DNA from: Lyngbya sp. HA4199-MV5
GTDB lineage: Bacteria; Cyanobacteriota; Cyanobacteriia; Leptolyngbyales; Leptolyngbyaceae
Reading direction: 5' to 3'
Length of the DNA stretch: 64,000 nt
Assembly (NCBI GenBank): GCA_019359375.1
Contig: JAHHHL010000014.1
Coordinates: forward strand, 86,542-150,541
Made by a program: the position numbers and the translations under genes. The notes under the pieces were generated by a model. That model did no database searches. It had not been told where the DNA came from and saw only the letters and a program-made list of their open reading frames with translations. Below are positions 54,510 through 63,840 of this stretch, piece by piece. Each line of letters starts with the position of its first letter. Positions within the stretch are counted from its first letter, which is position 1.

Positions 54510-54630
54510 ATCTACAGGATGCTTCCGGGCTTTCCCCTGCTGGAATCCTTGTACAATGGGCAAAGGTCAGCGATCGCCTGTTGGATTGCTGATGACGAAC
54601 TGCTGATGCGTATCTAAGAGGAACGTTACT

Positions 54631-55185
54631 TTGAAGGAAATTTTAGTCAGCCTGGGAGTTATGCTTGCCTGCGTCGTGGTGTTGGTTGTTTCTCAGCTTA
54701 TGGGCAAGCCAGCTACCGCGATCGCCAGTGAGCTGACCCAGCCCCCTCAAACGGCTGCAACTATTTCAAACACCCACAATCATGCGTCGATCGCACCCAC
54801 TCTCATGGCAGATGCCTCAACCCCCAAAAAAGCTGAAGACAAAGCGGCTACAACTACCCCCTCTGGATTGAAGTATGTCGATTTAGTCGAAGGCACAGGC
54901 GCGTCTCCGCAAAAAGGTCAAACCGTTACGGTGCATTACACAGGCACGTTGGAAGACGGGACTAAGTTTGATAGCTCGCGCGATCGTAACCAACCCTTCC
55001 AGTTCAAAATCGGTGTGGGTCAGGTCATCAAAGGCTGGGATGAAGGCGTTGGCAGCATGAAAGTAGGCGGTCGCCGTCAGCTTATCATTCCCTCTGAGCT
55101 AGGCTATGGGGCACGGGGCGCAGGTGGAGTGATTCCTCCCAACGCAACCCTTCTGTTTGATGTCGAACTGCTCAAGCTCAGTTAA
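54631..55185 (+). CDS. Secreted FKBP-type peptidyl-prolyl isomerase
   Basis: A 184-residue protein with a TTG start (GAGGA about 8 bases upstream). An N-terminal helix ([20 protein letters not shown]) is a signal or anchor. A linker of about 50 residues leads to an FKBP domain (75-184) with [52 protein letters not shown] and a final [10 protein letters not shown]. All pocket residues typical of active FKBPs appear present. It should speed proline isomerisation in the periplasm or thylakoid lumen. It is 15 bases upstream of the SMR pump gene. Confidence 0.94.
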   Translation: MKEILVSLGVMLACVVVLVVSQLMGKPATAIASELTQPPQTAATISNTHNHASIAPTLMADASTPKKAEDKAATTTPSGLKYVDLVEGTGASPQKGQTVTVHYTGTLEDGTKFDSSRDRNQPFQFKIGVGQVIKGWDEGVGSMKVGGRRQLIIPSELGYGARGAGGVIPPNATLLFDVELLKLS

Positions 55186-55200
55186 CCAACCTGAATTGCT

Positions 55201-55533
55201 ATGCCGGACTATGCGTATTTGCTCATTGCGATCGTGTCTGAGGTCATTGCGACGAGCGCGCTGAAAGCAACGGCATCCTTCACGAAGCCTATACCCAGCC
55301 TAGTGGTAGTGGTTGGGTATGGCTTTGCCTTTTATTTTCTGGCGCTGTGTTTACGCACCATTACCGTTGGCGTTGCCTATGCCATTTGGTCAGGGCTAGG
55401 AATCGTCCTCGTCACCTTTTTTGGATGGCTCTTGTACCGCCAGACGATCGACCAGGCAGGCTTCATCGGCATGGGGTTGATCATCGCGGGGGTTGTGGTA
55501 CTGCAACTGTACTCAAAAGCGGTGCCGCATTGA
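55201..55533 (+). CDS. Small multidrug resistance (SMR) efflux protein
   Basis: A 110-residue four-helix membrane protein of the EmrE type. The essential membrane Glu is E14 in [14 protein letters not shown]; other landmarks are [38 protein letters not shown] and [17 protein letters not shown]. It works as a dimer, exchanging protons for cationic drugs or related amines. Start ATG 55201. Its gene follows the FKBP gene with only 15 bases between, so they probably share a transcript. Confidence 0.94.
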   Translation: MPDYAYLLIAIVSEVIATSALKATASFTKPIPSLVVVVGYGFAFYFLALCLRTITVGVAYAIWSGLGIVLVTFFGWLLYRQTIDQAGFIGMGLIIAGVVVLQLYSKAVPH

Positions 55534-55572
55534 ATTGGTTGTGATCACTCCTCAATGACGTGAGGCGATCGA

Positions 55573-56013
55573 GTGAAAGCAAAAACCGACGTAGGGATTC
55601 TGAAAGTGGTTTCTGCTGCTATCAACCGCCACAGCAAGGCTTATCCATCGTGGCAATACACCAGGTTTTGGGACGATCTTTACCATCAAGTTCAGACCTA
55701 CTTGAGCAATCATGGCAACCTTGCACCAAAAGAGCTTCCCATCCTGGTAATGTTTATTGATGAGGCAACTTGGACGCTCGTTTCGTCACAAGCCGTTCGT
55801 TATGCAAACGAAGGTTTGAGCACTTATGTATTGGCAAAAGAGATTGAAGCAGTACAGTATGGCGACTTTAAAGGATATTTAAAGCAATTAGAACAGGTGA
55901 GTATTCACAGTAAAAGCGGCTTGGTGCATCAAGTTGTTTATGAGACCGGAAACGCATCCATCGGTTTCATGTACGCTCTACAAACCCTGCAACAACTGCA
56001 CTATGTAAGCTAG
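55573..56013 (+). CDS. Protein of unknown function
   Basis: A 146-residue soluble protein with a GTG start at 55573 and GAGG 7 bases upstream. I do not recognise it. The composition is normal for a folded globular protein, with a single-domain look (WQYTRFWDDLYHQVQTYLSN, LPILVMFIDEATWTLVSSQA, GLVHQVVYETGNASIGFMYA). It has no signal peptide or Cys. It is 39 bases after the SMR gene on the same strand and converges with dnaB 47 bases later. Confidence 0.7.
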   Translation: MKAKTDVGILKVVSAAINRHSKAYPSWQYTRFWDDLYHQVQTYLSNHGNLAPKELPILVMFIDEATWTLVSSQAVRYANEGLSTYVLAKEIEAVQYGDFKGYLKQLEQVSIHSKSGLVHQVVYETGNASIGFMYALQTLQQLHYVS

Positions 56014-56060
56014 CACTTTGGTTTGCAATGTCATAACGTGTCATCTGGTAAAGCCGACTT

Positions 56061-57413
56061 TTACATTCGATTAGGCGCGGCGAGATTGCGGAACTGGGTG
56101 AACTGAGACTCAAACAAGAGCTTCACCATGCCCGTTGGACCGTTTCGGTGTTTGGAGATGATGATTTCAGCGATGCCACGATCGGGCGTATCTGGGTTGT
56201 AATATTCATCCCGGTAGAGCATCATGATCAGGTCAGCGTCCTGCTCGATCGCGCCAGATTCCCTCAAGTCACTCATCATCGGTCGCTTGTTGGTGCGCGA
56301 TTCTACGCTACGGCTGAGCTGGGAAAGCGCAATTACCGGAACGCTCAATTCCCGCGCCAAACCTTTCAGTGCCCGTGTGATGCGTGATAGCTCCTGCACC
56401 CGGTTGTCGCCGCCGCCTTCCATCAACTGCAAATAGTCCAGCAGGATTAAACCCAACGCTCCACCCTGCTCTGCCTGAAGCCGTCGCGCCTTCGATCGCA
56501 TCTCCGTAATGCTGATATTAGGCGTATCGTCAATGTATAAGGGCAGTTGGGACAGCGTGCTAATGGCGTGCCCAAGGGGTTCCCACTCCGTTTGGCTCAC
56601 ACGTCCCGCCCGTAGCCGTCCGCTTTCAATCCGCACCTCACTGGCGAGCATGCGCTGCACCAACTGCTCTTTCGACATTTCCAGGCTAAAGATGGCAACA
56701 GGCAGCTTATGAAAGGCAGCAATGTTGCGAGCCACATTCATCGTAAACGCCGTTTTGCCCATCGACGGTCGCCCTGCCACGATGACGAGATCGGAGCGCT
56801 GAAAGCCCTGGGTCATCGCATCCAGGTCATAAAAGCCGCAGGATAGCCCTGGCAGCACCATCCCCAGCGATCGACTTTCGATATCTGAAAAGGTATGCGT
56901 GAGGATATCCGAAGCCGCCATCAAACCCTGCTGAGGGCGATCTTGCGTCACGCCAAACAGCTTTTGCTCCGACTGATCCAGCACGTCTTCCAGATCGTTT
57001 GCGGTATCATGCCCCAAATGCGCAATTTCGTTGCCCGCCTTGATGAGCTTGCGGCGCATATACTTGTCCATCACCAGTTGGGCGTACTGGTCAATGTTGA
57101 CCGCGCTCACGGTACGATCGATCAGTTGTGCTAGCTTACTTTGCCCACCCACTTTCTCTAACAAGCCGCGATCGATCAGCCAGGAGGTAATGCTCATCAG
57201 GTCAGTTGAGCTACCCTGCCCCTGCAACACCAGCGCCGCTCGATAAATTTCACGATGGGCACTCAGGTAAAACGCTTCAGGATGCAGCAAATCTGCCACC
57301 CGGTTGATCGCCTCCGGATCAAGGAGAATGCCACCCAGGATCGATTCTTCAGCGTCAACATTCTGAGGCGGTAGGCGATCGGTAAAGGTTTGAAAGTTGA
57401 GTTCCTGAACCAT
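56061..57413 (-). CDS. dnaB: Replicative DNA helicase DnaB
   Basis: A 450-residue hexameric helicase that unwinds DNA at the replication fork. The N-terminal domain begins LPPQNVDAEESILGGILLD; the RecA-like motor has Walker A AGRPSMGKTAF, Walker B GLILLDYLQLM, LSQLSRSVESR and the arginine-finger region DLRESGAIEQDADLIMMLYR. No intein interrupts it, unlike some cyanobacterial dnaB genes. The rplI gene lies upstream on the same strand, a conserved arrangement, but a good promoter in between gives dnaB its own start. Confidence 0.97.
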   Translation of the reverse strand: MVQELNFQTFTDRLPPQNVDAEESILGGILLDPEAINRVADLLHPEAFYLSAHREIYRAALVLQGQGSSTDLMSITSWLIDRGLLEKVGGQSKLAQLIDRTVSAVNIDQYAQLVMDKYMRRKLIKAGNEIAHLGHDTANDLEDVLDQSEQKLFGVTQDRPQQGLMAASDILTHTFSDIESRSLGMVLPGLSCGFYDLDAMTQGFQRSDLVIVAGRPSMGKTAFTMNVARNIAAFHKLPVAIFSLEMSKEQLVQRMLASEVRIESGRLRAGRVSQTEWEPLGHAISTLSQLPLYIDDTPNISITEMRSKARRLQAEQGGALGLILLDYLQLMEGGGDNRVQELSRITRALKGLARELSVPVIALSQLSRSVESRTNKRPMMSDLRESGAIEQDADLIMMLYRDEYYNPDTPDRGIAEIIISKHRNGPTGMVKLLFESQFTQFRNLAAPNRM

Positions 57414-57612
57414 GAGCAGTAAGGTGACGGCGATACATTTCGGTCAATGGATCCGCAACGGTATGCGGTAATCCACCCCAACTATACAGCTAAGGTCACG
57501 ATCTGTAAGCACATTTAGCGTTACTTCAGATTTACTGCCACTTAAGACGCTAAATATAGCGACTCTATCGACGTTGACCCAAACCGCACGGAGTAATTAG
57601 TATTCTTGTACT

Positions 57613-57641
57613 ATTATAATCCAGTGATCGTGCAACGACAA
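57613..57641 (-). promoter_or_regulatory. Candidate dnaB promoter
   Basis: On the minus strand, TTGTCG (57641-57636), a 17-bp spacer and a consensus TATAAT (57618-57613). This is a strong SigA-type promoter pointing to dnaB; the start point would be near 57606, about 190 bases before the ATG. Confidence 0.75.
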
Positions 57642-57842
57642 GAGGTTAAATCCGTCACTTACAGCGGTTCTTAATCAATCGCTACAGGTTTGTCAAAACG
57701 GGTGTCGGGTGTAGTAAGCCGCTAACCGACGAGAAACCCGTGCGTGAAACGTCTTTAAACTTGTAGCAAGATGGGTAACGGCACCAATGCCATTACCCAT
57801 CCGTGAATAAGCTGATCACAAAACGGCGTGTCATTTACCCAT

Positions 57843-57883
57843 GACCCCAATCACTTAAAGCTTTTGGGGATGCGATCGGGGTC
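57843..57883 (-). terminator. Hairpin at the end of rplI
   Basis: GACCCCAATC (57843-57852) pairs with GATCGGGGTC (57874-57883) with one wobble, immediately after the rplI stop. No T run follows on the minus strand, so it may stabilise the mRNA end or act as a weak terminator. Confidence 0.5.
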
Positions 57884-58342
57884 TTAGCTAGCAACTACCT
57901 GGATCTCGACTGTAGCGATCACCTCAGGGTGCAGCTTGATCTCGGCTCTATAAGACCCCAACTGGTGAATATCCGGTAGCGTAATACCACGACGATCGAT
58001 TTCCTGCTTCGTGGCTTCCAGAATGGCATCCGCGACATCTTGATGGGTAACCGTACCAAAAATGGCATCCTTTTCGCCTGCCTGTTTGGCGATCGCGTAA
58101 CGCCCCACCGTTTCAAGCGCTTTCTTGATTGTCTCAGCCTGCTGCTTTTCTGCTAGCAACCGCTGCCGTTCTAGTTCCCGACGACGCTCAACCTGCTTCA
58201 GAAGACCAGGCGTGGTGCGTGCCCCAAAGCCCTGAGGGATCAAATAATTGCGAGCATAGCCAGGAGCAACTTCGACGAGATCACCCGCTTTGCCTAACTT
58301 GCTGACATCTTGACTGAGAACTAACTGTACTCGCTTCGCCAT
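57884..58342 (-). CDS. rplI: 50S ribosomal protein L9
   Basis: A 152-residue L9 protein, an elongated two-domain component of the large subunit that binds 23S rRNA near the L1 stalk. The N-terminal domain shows [20 protein letters not shown] and the signature [16 protein letters not shown]. The long connecting helix ([20 protein letters not shown]) and the C-terminal domain ([17 protein letters not shown]) are complete. ATG 58342 has a good purine-rich site (AAAGGAAAGG). It lies upstream of dnaB as in many bacteria. Confidence 0.97.
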   Translation of the reverse strand: MAKRVQLVLSQDVSKLGKAGDLVEVAPGYARNYLIPQGFGARTTPGLLKQVERRRELERQRLLAEKQQAETIKKALETVGRYAIAKQAGEKDAIFGTVTHQDVADAILEATKQEIDRRGITLPDIHQLGSYRAEIKLHPEVIATVEIQVVAS

Positions 58343-58439
58343 AGCCTTTCCTTTGCCACAATCTTTCTAAGCTTAAAAACCCACAGAAATACAATGGTAC
58401 CGCATGTAGGGAATTGATTCCATAAAATTTGAAAAAGAA

Positions 58440-58733
58440 TGAGCAGGCAGAGGGCAAGGGAGTTGTTGGTTGTTAGTTGTTGGTTGTTAGAAGGCAGGCT
58501 TCCCAGAGCGTCAGCCAACGGGAGGCAGAGGGCAAGAGAGTTGTTGATTGTTGGTTGTATAGAACTTTGGGCATTCAAGAAAAGTTTTTGGAAGGAGTCA
58601 GGAACGACTCCTGCACTAACAGCCTTTCTAGTCTGCTCAGTTCTGATCTGGCGAAAGGCTTTAAGGCTTTACAACCAAAAACTAACAACTAATGATCAAC
58701 AACTGTGCAAGCTCAAAACTCTTTCCCCACTCC
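58440..58733. repeat. Composite repeat spacer between rplI and the S9 peptidase gene
   Basis: This spacer is built of short repeats: GGCAGAGGGCA heptamers at 58446 and 58522, TTGTTAGTTGTTGG tracts, a decayed copy of the ~80-bp repeat (GTTTTTGGAAGGAGTC at 58588), and AACTAACAACT near 58680. The short frames in it are not supported. It seems a landing site for several repeat families. Confidence 0.65.
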
Positions 58734-61202
58734 CTACTCTCCTTTCAAGTACCGATCGCACCACTGCACCATTTCCCACAGCACATGCCCGATCGCCTCC
58801 CGCGAACGGTAGCCGTGATCTTCTAAAGGCAGCATCACCTGACGCACGGTGGCTCCCAGACCTTTGAGTGCCTCATAAAAGCGCTCGGTTTGTAGCGGGT
58901 AGGTGCCCGCATTACTATCGTCTGCGCCGTGGATCAGGAGCAATGGCGCTCTGATGTTGTCCACATGGGAAAAGGGCGACAGGTGCATGTACGTGTCAGC
59001 GGCTTCCCAAAAGTGGCGTTGCTCACCCTGAAAGCCGAAGGGAGTCAGCGTCCGGTTGTAAGCACCGCTGCGGGCAATGCCAGCGCGAAAGAAATTGCTG
59101 TGCGCCAAGACGTTCGCGGTGGTAAACGCGCCGTAGGAATGCCCTCCGATCGCCAGTCGGTTCCGGTCTGCCACACCGCGACCCACCACGTAGTCGATCG
59201 CCGCTTCAACGCCAGCCAGAAGCTGTTCAACGTAGGTATCATTCGGTTCTGCATCCCCTTCACCCACGATCGGCAGACTGGGATCATCCAGCACCGCATA
59301 GCCCTGGGTGAGCAAAAACAACACCGAGGTACCGCCTGGGCGGCTGAACGTATGCTCGGCGGTTGTCACCTGACCTGCCAGATCACGGCTTTTGAACTCT
59401 TCGGGATAAATCCAGAAAAGGGTAGGCAAGGCTCCATCTCGCGTTGGGTCATAGCCTGCGGGCAGGTAAAGCTTGGCGGATAGCTCCACCCCATCAGCAC
59501 GCGGATAGCGCACAACTTCTTTATGAATACCTGCAAACTGAGGCGCACGATCAGAGTAAGCCGTCAATGGTATCGCTTGCCCGGTTGATCGTGTCACCAG
59601 AAAGAAGTTGGGCGGTTCGGTCTGCGACTGCCGCAGGGTAATCATCTGGTGAGCATCATCATCGAGCAGTTTGACGATGGATTCAAAGTAAGGCGCTTGA
59701 GACTGCCACAGACGATCGGGCGTTGCGGTCGTCAAGTTCCAGCGATCGAGAAACGGGTAAACGCCTACTGGCGAAGCGCCCCGACCACTGAAGTAGAGAC
59801 CGCTACCATCAGGCGTAATGTGCAATACATACCGATTAAAGGCTCCTGGCACCGTCAATGGCATCCCCGGATCGCTGTAATGGTCTTCGTAGCTGCGTTC
59901 TATCAGGAGCTGGGGAGGCGTTTCTGGCTGAGCGGGATTGATTTTCCAGAGTTTGATCTGGCGATTGTTGTGCCAGCGCTCCCACACCAGCGCGACATCC
60001 TCCCGTCCCCAACGCACCCGCCGAAAGCGATACTGCGATCGCCACAGTTCCTTTGGCGATTCGGTGAAGGGTGCCTCCAGTTCGTACAGCACATCGCGGT
60101 GAGGCACGTCCACATCTGGATCGCCCCCATCCAGTGCTTCGACCCAATAGAGTGTGGCGGGACGATCGCTGCGCCAACAGGTGCGTCTTGGTCCCAGCGT
60201 CACCGAATCGAATTTAGTCGAAACATAGTCTGCCAGGGGTAAATCCGCCAACTCATAGACCATCTGCCCGACGCGATCGAGCACCTCAATCCGCAGCGGA
60301 AAATAGGAACTGGGTAGCTGGTAGGAAAACGGGCGATGAAGCGTAGTCAGCAGGATGTAATTGCCATCGGGTGACGGAATCGCTTCATCAATCAGGCAGG
60401 GCGCACTCAACGATTGCTGCTGTCCGTCGAGCGTCACACACGTCAACGTTGAGGTGACGTAATACTCAAACAGTTGCTCATCGTAAGGATTTTGCAGCAA
60501 GTTTGTGTAGGTGCGACTCGCCGTTTTGCGCCCCAGATTTTCTTGAATGATGGGTCCGACTGGCGCTGAGGGCTTGAGCGGCGGTTCACCCCGATCGACA
60601 ACAATGAACTTACACAGCAGCGTATCATCCGAAAACCAGCGGTAGGGTGTGCCGTAGGTCGCGTTTAGCACTGGGTCTGTCAATCGACGCGGGATGCCAT
60701 CTGCCAGTGCCATGATCCACAGTTCCAACCCAGTGGCTTGGGTCAGCACAAAGGCGAGGATTTGTCCGTTGGGCGACCAGCGCAGGTAGCTAATGCGAGG
60801 GTCATCCGGTAGCGGAATTTCCTGACTGGCACCAGAGGGGATGGCTTGCAGGCGCATACCCCGGTAGGTGTGGTGACGGGCAGGGCAGCTCAGTTTAGGA
60901 TTGAGCCGAAAACCCGCTACGGCAACGATCGGCTCAGCCAGTTCCGCGATCGTCGTCAACGCTGGCTGCTCAAGCTCCACAAACCAGTGATCGTCTGGCG
61001 AGATGAGGACGGCTGGAGTCGCAGGCGCATCCAGAATCTGGTTGATGGGTTCGGGTGGGGAAGCCCACTGAGTACCTGAAGGATGCGATCGAGTGGCTAA
61101 AGCTCCCACGGAAGCGTTATCTCGTTGTTCTAAGGCGGCATCAGCTACCAAAGCGGTTCCCTCATCATCGGCAGCAGATTCAGCAGCTCGAAAATTAACC
61201 AT
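58734..61202 (-). CDS. S9 serine peptidase (glutamyl endopeptidase-like)
   Basis: An 822-residue prolyl-oligopeptidase-family enzyme. Residues of about 60-560 form the beta-propeller lid (for example DPRISYLRWSPNGQILAFVL). The alpha/beta-hydrolase domain carries the triad: S689 in GGHSYGAF, Asp at 761/762 in HGADDSN, and H796 in LEDHGYRSRE. The GGHSYGAFTTANVLAHSNFF segment is like the chloroplast glutamyl endopeptidase, which cleaves after Glu in stromal peptides, so peptide turnover is the likely role. The first 45 residues are variable, with no clear signal peptide. Confidence 0.92.
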   Translation of the reverse strand: MVNFRAAESAADDEGTALVADAALEQRDNASVGALATRSHPSGTQWASPPEPINQILDAPATPAVLISPDDHWFVELEQPALTTIAELAEPIVAVAGFRLNPKLSCPARHHTYRGMRLQAIPSGASQEIPLPDDPRISYLRWSPNGQILAFVLTQATGLELWIMALADGIPRRLTDPVLNATYGTPYRWFSDDTLLCKFIVVDRGEPPLKPSAPVGPIIQENLGRKTASRTYTNLLQNPYDEQLFEYYVTSTLTCVTLDGQQQSLSAPCLIDEAIPSPDGNYILLTTLHRPFSYQLPSSYFPLRIEVLDRVGQMVYELADLPLADYVSTKFDSVTLGPRRTCWRSDRPATLYWVEALDGGDPDVDVPHRDVLYELEAPFTESPKELWRSQYRFRRVRWGREDVALVWERWHNNRQIKLWKINPAQPETPPQLLIERSYEDHYSDPGMPLTVPGAFNRYVLHITPDGSGLYFSGRGASPVGVYPFLDRWNLTTATPDRLWQSQAPYFESIVKLLDDDAHQMITLRQSQTEPPNFFLVTRSTGQAIPLTAYSDRAPQFAGIHKEVVRYPRADGVELSAKLYLPAGYDPTRDGALPTLFWIYPEEFKSRDLAGQVTTAEHTFSRPGGTSVLFLLTQGYAVLDDPSLPIVGEGDAEPNDTYVEQLLAGVEAAIDYVVGRGVADRNRLAIGGHSYGAFTTANVLAHSNFFRAGIARSGAYNRTLTPFGFQGEQRHFWEAADTYMHLSPFSHVDNIRAPLLLIHGADDSNAGTYPLQTERFYEALKGLGATVRQVMLPLEDHGYRSREAIGHVLWEMVQWCDRYLKGE

Positions 61203-61341
61203 ACATTCCCTGGCGACATCACGCCTGTCACAGCAACCCTATGGCAACTGAAAACTGCAACAGAAAATAAGCCTATTCTAACTGCACTGCTCTTGCACAA
61301 ACGGTTAGGCGATCGAGGACGCTATCAGGGCAGAAGGTCTT

Positions 61342-61369
61342 GTAGGGACATTCCGTGGAACGTCCCTAC
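61342..61369. repeat. Dispersed palindrome, copy 4
   Basis: A 28-bp palindrome with one mismatch (outer arms GTAGGGAC and GTCCCTAC as in 4370, inner part changed to ATTCCGTGGAAC). The inner bases have changed on both sides in a compensating way, which suggests that hairpin formation matters. Confidence 0.8.
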
Positions 61370-61406
61370 GAAATCTGTTGGGGTGGGAACGTGTGTTCGA
61401 TCGTTC

Positions 61407-61670
61407 CTATAGTCCCAGCAGATCATCCAGTTCGCTCAAGGCTTCACAGGTAGAGGGTTGCGATCGATCCGGTAGCGCAAACATACTGGCAGGTAAGCCT
61501 TCGTGGGTTGCCCATTGGGGCGTGCGTCCGGTGCCGTCCAGATACTCGTCGGCATAGCGCCGAAAAACGGCTTCTACAGCAGCACGCGCATTTTTCAAGC
61601 CCCATTCTGAGGCAATTACGCTGGCTTTTTCCAGGACATCCTGACTCAGCCTTACTTTGTTGTCATACAT
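61407..61670 (-). CDS. Ribbon-helix-helix protein, ParR-like partner
   Basis: An 87-residue protein whose ATG (61670) lies inside the 3' end of the actin-like gene (19-base overlap), so the two are translationally coupled. Residues of about 3-45 have the ribbon-helix-helix order: a strand NKVRLS, helix A QDVLEKASVIASEWGL, a turn and helix B ARAAVEAVFRRYADEYL. The C-terminal tail ends in an acidic-hydrophobic peptide (ALSELDDLLGL), similar in style to ParR tails that cap ParM filaments. It is likely the DNA-binding adaptor. The name ParR is inferred from context and fold only. Confidence 0.7.
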   Translation of the reverse strand: MYDNKVRLSQDVLEKASVIASEWGLKNARAAVEAVFRRYADEYLDGTGRTPQWATHEGLPASMFALPDRSQPSTCEALSELDDLLGL

Positions 61671-62671
61671 AGCTGTGCTCCATTCACAACAGGAAATAAC
61701 CCACGCACGTTGGCAAATTGAGGATCGGTCATGACCGCGAAGAGTTTGCGACCAGCCAAGCGTTCTGAGATGAGGTGAGAACTACCACCCGTGACTAAAA
61801 AGCGGGTCACTCGTGCCATATAGGGGGTGTACTGGGCTTTCACCGTTTGAAAGATGCCTTTAAACCAGGGGTCAAGATGCTCTTCCAGCCAGGGTTGCCA
61901 GGTCAGTTCGGTATCAGCGTAATTGTGTCCAGTGCGGAAGCCATCCATGATCAGGCTGGGATCAGCAGTTGTGCCCAAGGCGTTGGTGAGACGACGATCG
62001 AAGCTAATCGAAGTCGCCAACTCATAGGCACCGCCCCGATCCATCACGTTTTCGTCAATGACATCGCCTTCAGCATCCACCAGGCGTGTGAGCCAGGTGC
62101 CGCCGCCAATGTCTACGACGATCGTGTAGCCCGTATCGGGAATCAAGCCTAAGCGCTGGGCGTAATGGTACGCTCCCATGCCTTCCCGTTCCACTTCTAC
62201 CCGTTCCACCAGAACGCGATACTCCAGTCCATCGCGCTTGAACTCATGCATTCCCAGCAAGTGCTGACGAATGGCATCTTCGTTCTTGGCAGGTTCGGGG
62301 GTGGAAGCGTAGATGTCGATCGCAAATTCAGTTTCGCCTTCGCGGGGTTCCAGGCAGGCATAGAGATGCAGGCGAGACAGTTCAACCTTGTTCTCAACCA
62401 CGGTTTGCTGTTGACGGCGATATTTGTACGCCTGTGCGCCAAAGTGATAGCGGGTGCCATCGGGTAGCTCAATCAGGGGGGAGGCATCGGTGTAGCGCAC
62501 GGCATCGCGTCCCTGAGGAAGCTGAAAACGCACGGAGCGAATCGCTTTAGGATGAGATTCGCCATCCCAAAATTTGAGGTCGTAGTTCCCAGCATCCAGC
62601 GCCAGGGTGTAAGTGGCGGTTGTCGCAGAAGGGGGTTTTCTAACTTTTGTCTGTCGGGTAGCGGAAGTCAT
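61652..62671 (-). CDS. Actin-like ATPase (ParM/StbA family)
   Basis: A 339-residue actin-fold ATPase. Phosphate-1 motif LALDAGNYDLKFW (D26-K33), phosphate-2 VVDIGGGT (D187), and adenosine motif VTGGSS (293-298). The length and motif order match plasmid-segregation ParM/StbA proteins, which form filaments that push DNA copies apart. GAGAGG lies 5 bases before ATG 62671. The first 20 residues are a basic, Ser/Thr-rich extension. The downstream RHH gene and upstream 10-bp repeats complete a type II partition layout. Whether it segregates DNA or has been recruited for another filament task is open. Confidence 0.85.
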   Translation of the reverse strand: MTSATRQTKVRKPPSATTATYTLALDAGNYDLKFWDGESHPKAIRSVRFQLPQGRDAVRYTDASPLIELPDGTRYHFGAQAYKYRRQQQTVVENKVELSRLHLYACLEPREGETEFAIDIYASTPEPAKNEDAIRQHLLGMHEFKRDGLEYRVLVERVEVEREGMGAYHYAQRLGLIPDTGYTIVVDIGGGTWLTRLVDAEGDVIDENVMDRGGAYELATSISFDRRLTNALGTTADPSLIMDGFRTGHNYADTELTWQPWLEEHLDPWFKGIFQTVKAQYTPYMARVTRFLVTGGSSHLISERLAGRKLFAVMTDPQFANVRGLFPVVNGAQLCMTTK

Positions 62672-62694
62672 GAGATCCTCTCTATACTGAATCC

Positions 62695-62734
62695 GTCACG
62701 GTTGGTCACGGTTTGTTCTCGTTTGTCCCCATTA
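62695..62734. repeat. 10-bp direct repeats upstream of the actin-like gene (possible parC-like site)
   Basis: Consecutive 10-bp units: GTCACGGTTG (62695), GTCACGGTTT (62705), GTTCTCGTTT (62715) and a decayed GTCCCCATTA (62725). The first two differ at one position. They start 24 bases before the actin-like gene's ATG. Phased short direct repeats there are where an RHH adaptor would bind, to form the centromere and repress its own promoter. Only about three good units are visible, fewer than in classical plasmid parC sites. Confidence 0.5.
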
Positions 62735-62851
62735 GTATTTCTGTACTGTAGTTCAGACGTATTGAAATTGCAACCCCTTGCGATCGAACAAAAATCGGTT
62801 TTACGCGCTTGGAGTGGGTGAGTGGATGAGTGGATAGGAGGGTGAAATGCC

Positions 62852-63625
62852 ATGAAGGTCGGACTTTACCAGGGATCGGGCATACCACTTGATGTGACGG
62901 CAAATTTGGAGCTGATGGCGTATCAAGCCGCAGAGTCAGCCAAGCAAAACGTCACGCTGCTGATCTTTCCTGAATTATTTTTAACGGGCTACAACATTGG
63001 GGATGCAGTCACGCGATTGGCAGAACCCTGGCAGGGACGATCGCTCCAGCTAGCGGCGGCGATCGCTCGTGAACATCAGGTAGCGCTATTGTTTGGGTAT
63101 GCCGAACGAGATGGGGACGCAACCTATAACGCAGCGGGATTGATTGAAGCAGATGGCACGTTAGCCGCAACCTATCGCAAAGCCCATCTCTTTGGTGCGG
63201 AGGAACAGAGGCTTTTTGCGCCAGGGGAGAAACGGCAGTTACACACGATCGCGGGAGTCCGCGTCGGCATTCTCATTTGCTACGATGTCGAGTTTCCAGA
63301 AGCCGTGCGATCGCTGGCACTTCAGGGTGCTGAATTGATTGCCGTGCCAACCGCGCTCATGTTCCCCTATACCCAAATTCCCAGGATACTGATTCCCACC
63401 CGTGCGCTGGAAAATCAGGTGTTTGTAGCCTATGCCAACCGTATCGGCACCGAAGGTCAGCTCAAATATTGCGGATTAAGCACGATCGCCGATCCGGATG
63501 GCACCGTGCTTGCACAGGCAGGTGAAGACGAAACGCTGCTGATTGCAGAGATTGATCGAACCGCGATCGCCAAAACCCGCGCTGTGTTTTCCTATCTGGA
63601 CGATCGTCGCCCTCATTTGTACTAA
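62852..63625 (+). CDS. Carbon-nitrogen hydrolase (nitrilase superfamily)
   Basis: A 257-residue amidohydrolase with the full catalytic triad: E41 in IFPELFLTGYN, K110 in TYRKAHLFG and C143 in LICYDVEFPE. The length and IPLDVTANLELM opening fit the single-domain nitrilase-superfamily amidases (omega-amidase, N-carbamoylputrescine amidase and relatives). I cannot choose among them. Glutamine and arginine catabolic substrates are possible. Start ATG 62852; it is divergent from the actin-like gene across 180 bases that hold the 10-bp repeats. Confidence 0.92.
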   Translation: MKVGLYQGSGIPLDVTANLELMAYQAAESAKQNVTLLIFPELFLTGYNIGDAVTRLAEPWQGRSLQLAAAIAREHQVALLFGYAERDGDATYNAAGLIEADGTLAATYRKAHLFGAEEQRLFAPGEKRQLHTIAGVRVGILICYDVEFPEAVRSLALQGAELIAVPTALMFPYTQIPRILIPTRALENQVFVAYANRIGTEGQLKYCGLSTIADPDGTVLAQAGEDETLLIAEIDRTAIAKTRAVFSYLDDRRPHLY

Positions 63626-63650
63626 ACAGATTTACTGCTGGTAGCTGAGT

Positions 63651-63840
63651 GCAAGGCAGAAGGCAGAGGGCAGAAGGCAGAAGGTAATGATTCAGTGGTC
63701 GGTGGTCAGTCTCCAGTCGTCAGTCTCCAGTCATCAACGATCAGTCTTCAGTCGCCCTTCAGTCACCAGTCATCCATTTCCGTTCACTGTTCACTGATGA
63801 CCGTTCATTGTTCACTGATTCACCTGATTGACTGACAAAC
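63651..63840. repeat. Heptanucleotide repeat region
   Basis: Starts with five GGCAGAA/GGCAGAG units (63655-63684), then about ten units of the CAGTCTC/CAGTCAT/CAGTCGT kind (63690-63780) and further TTCACTG units up to about 63835. It is the longest short-tandem-repeat tract in the window. The final 160 bases of the window hold no supported gene. Confidence 0.8.

Larger units (their letters stand above)
57414..57883. other. rplI-dnaB spacer
   Basis: About 470 bases with the dnaB promoter (57613-57641), leaving a leader of nearly 190 bases, and two hairpins: 57770-57801 (GATGGGTAA with one mismatch against its inverse) and 57843-57883 next to the rplI stop. No gene. Confidence 0.6.
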
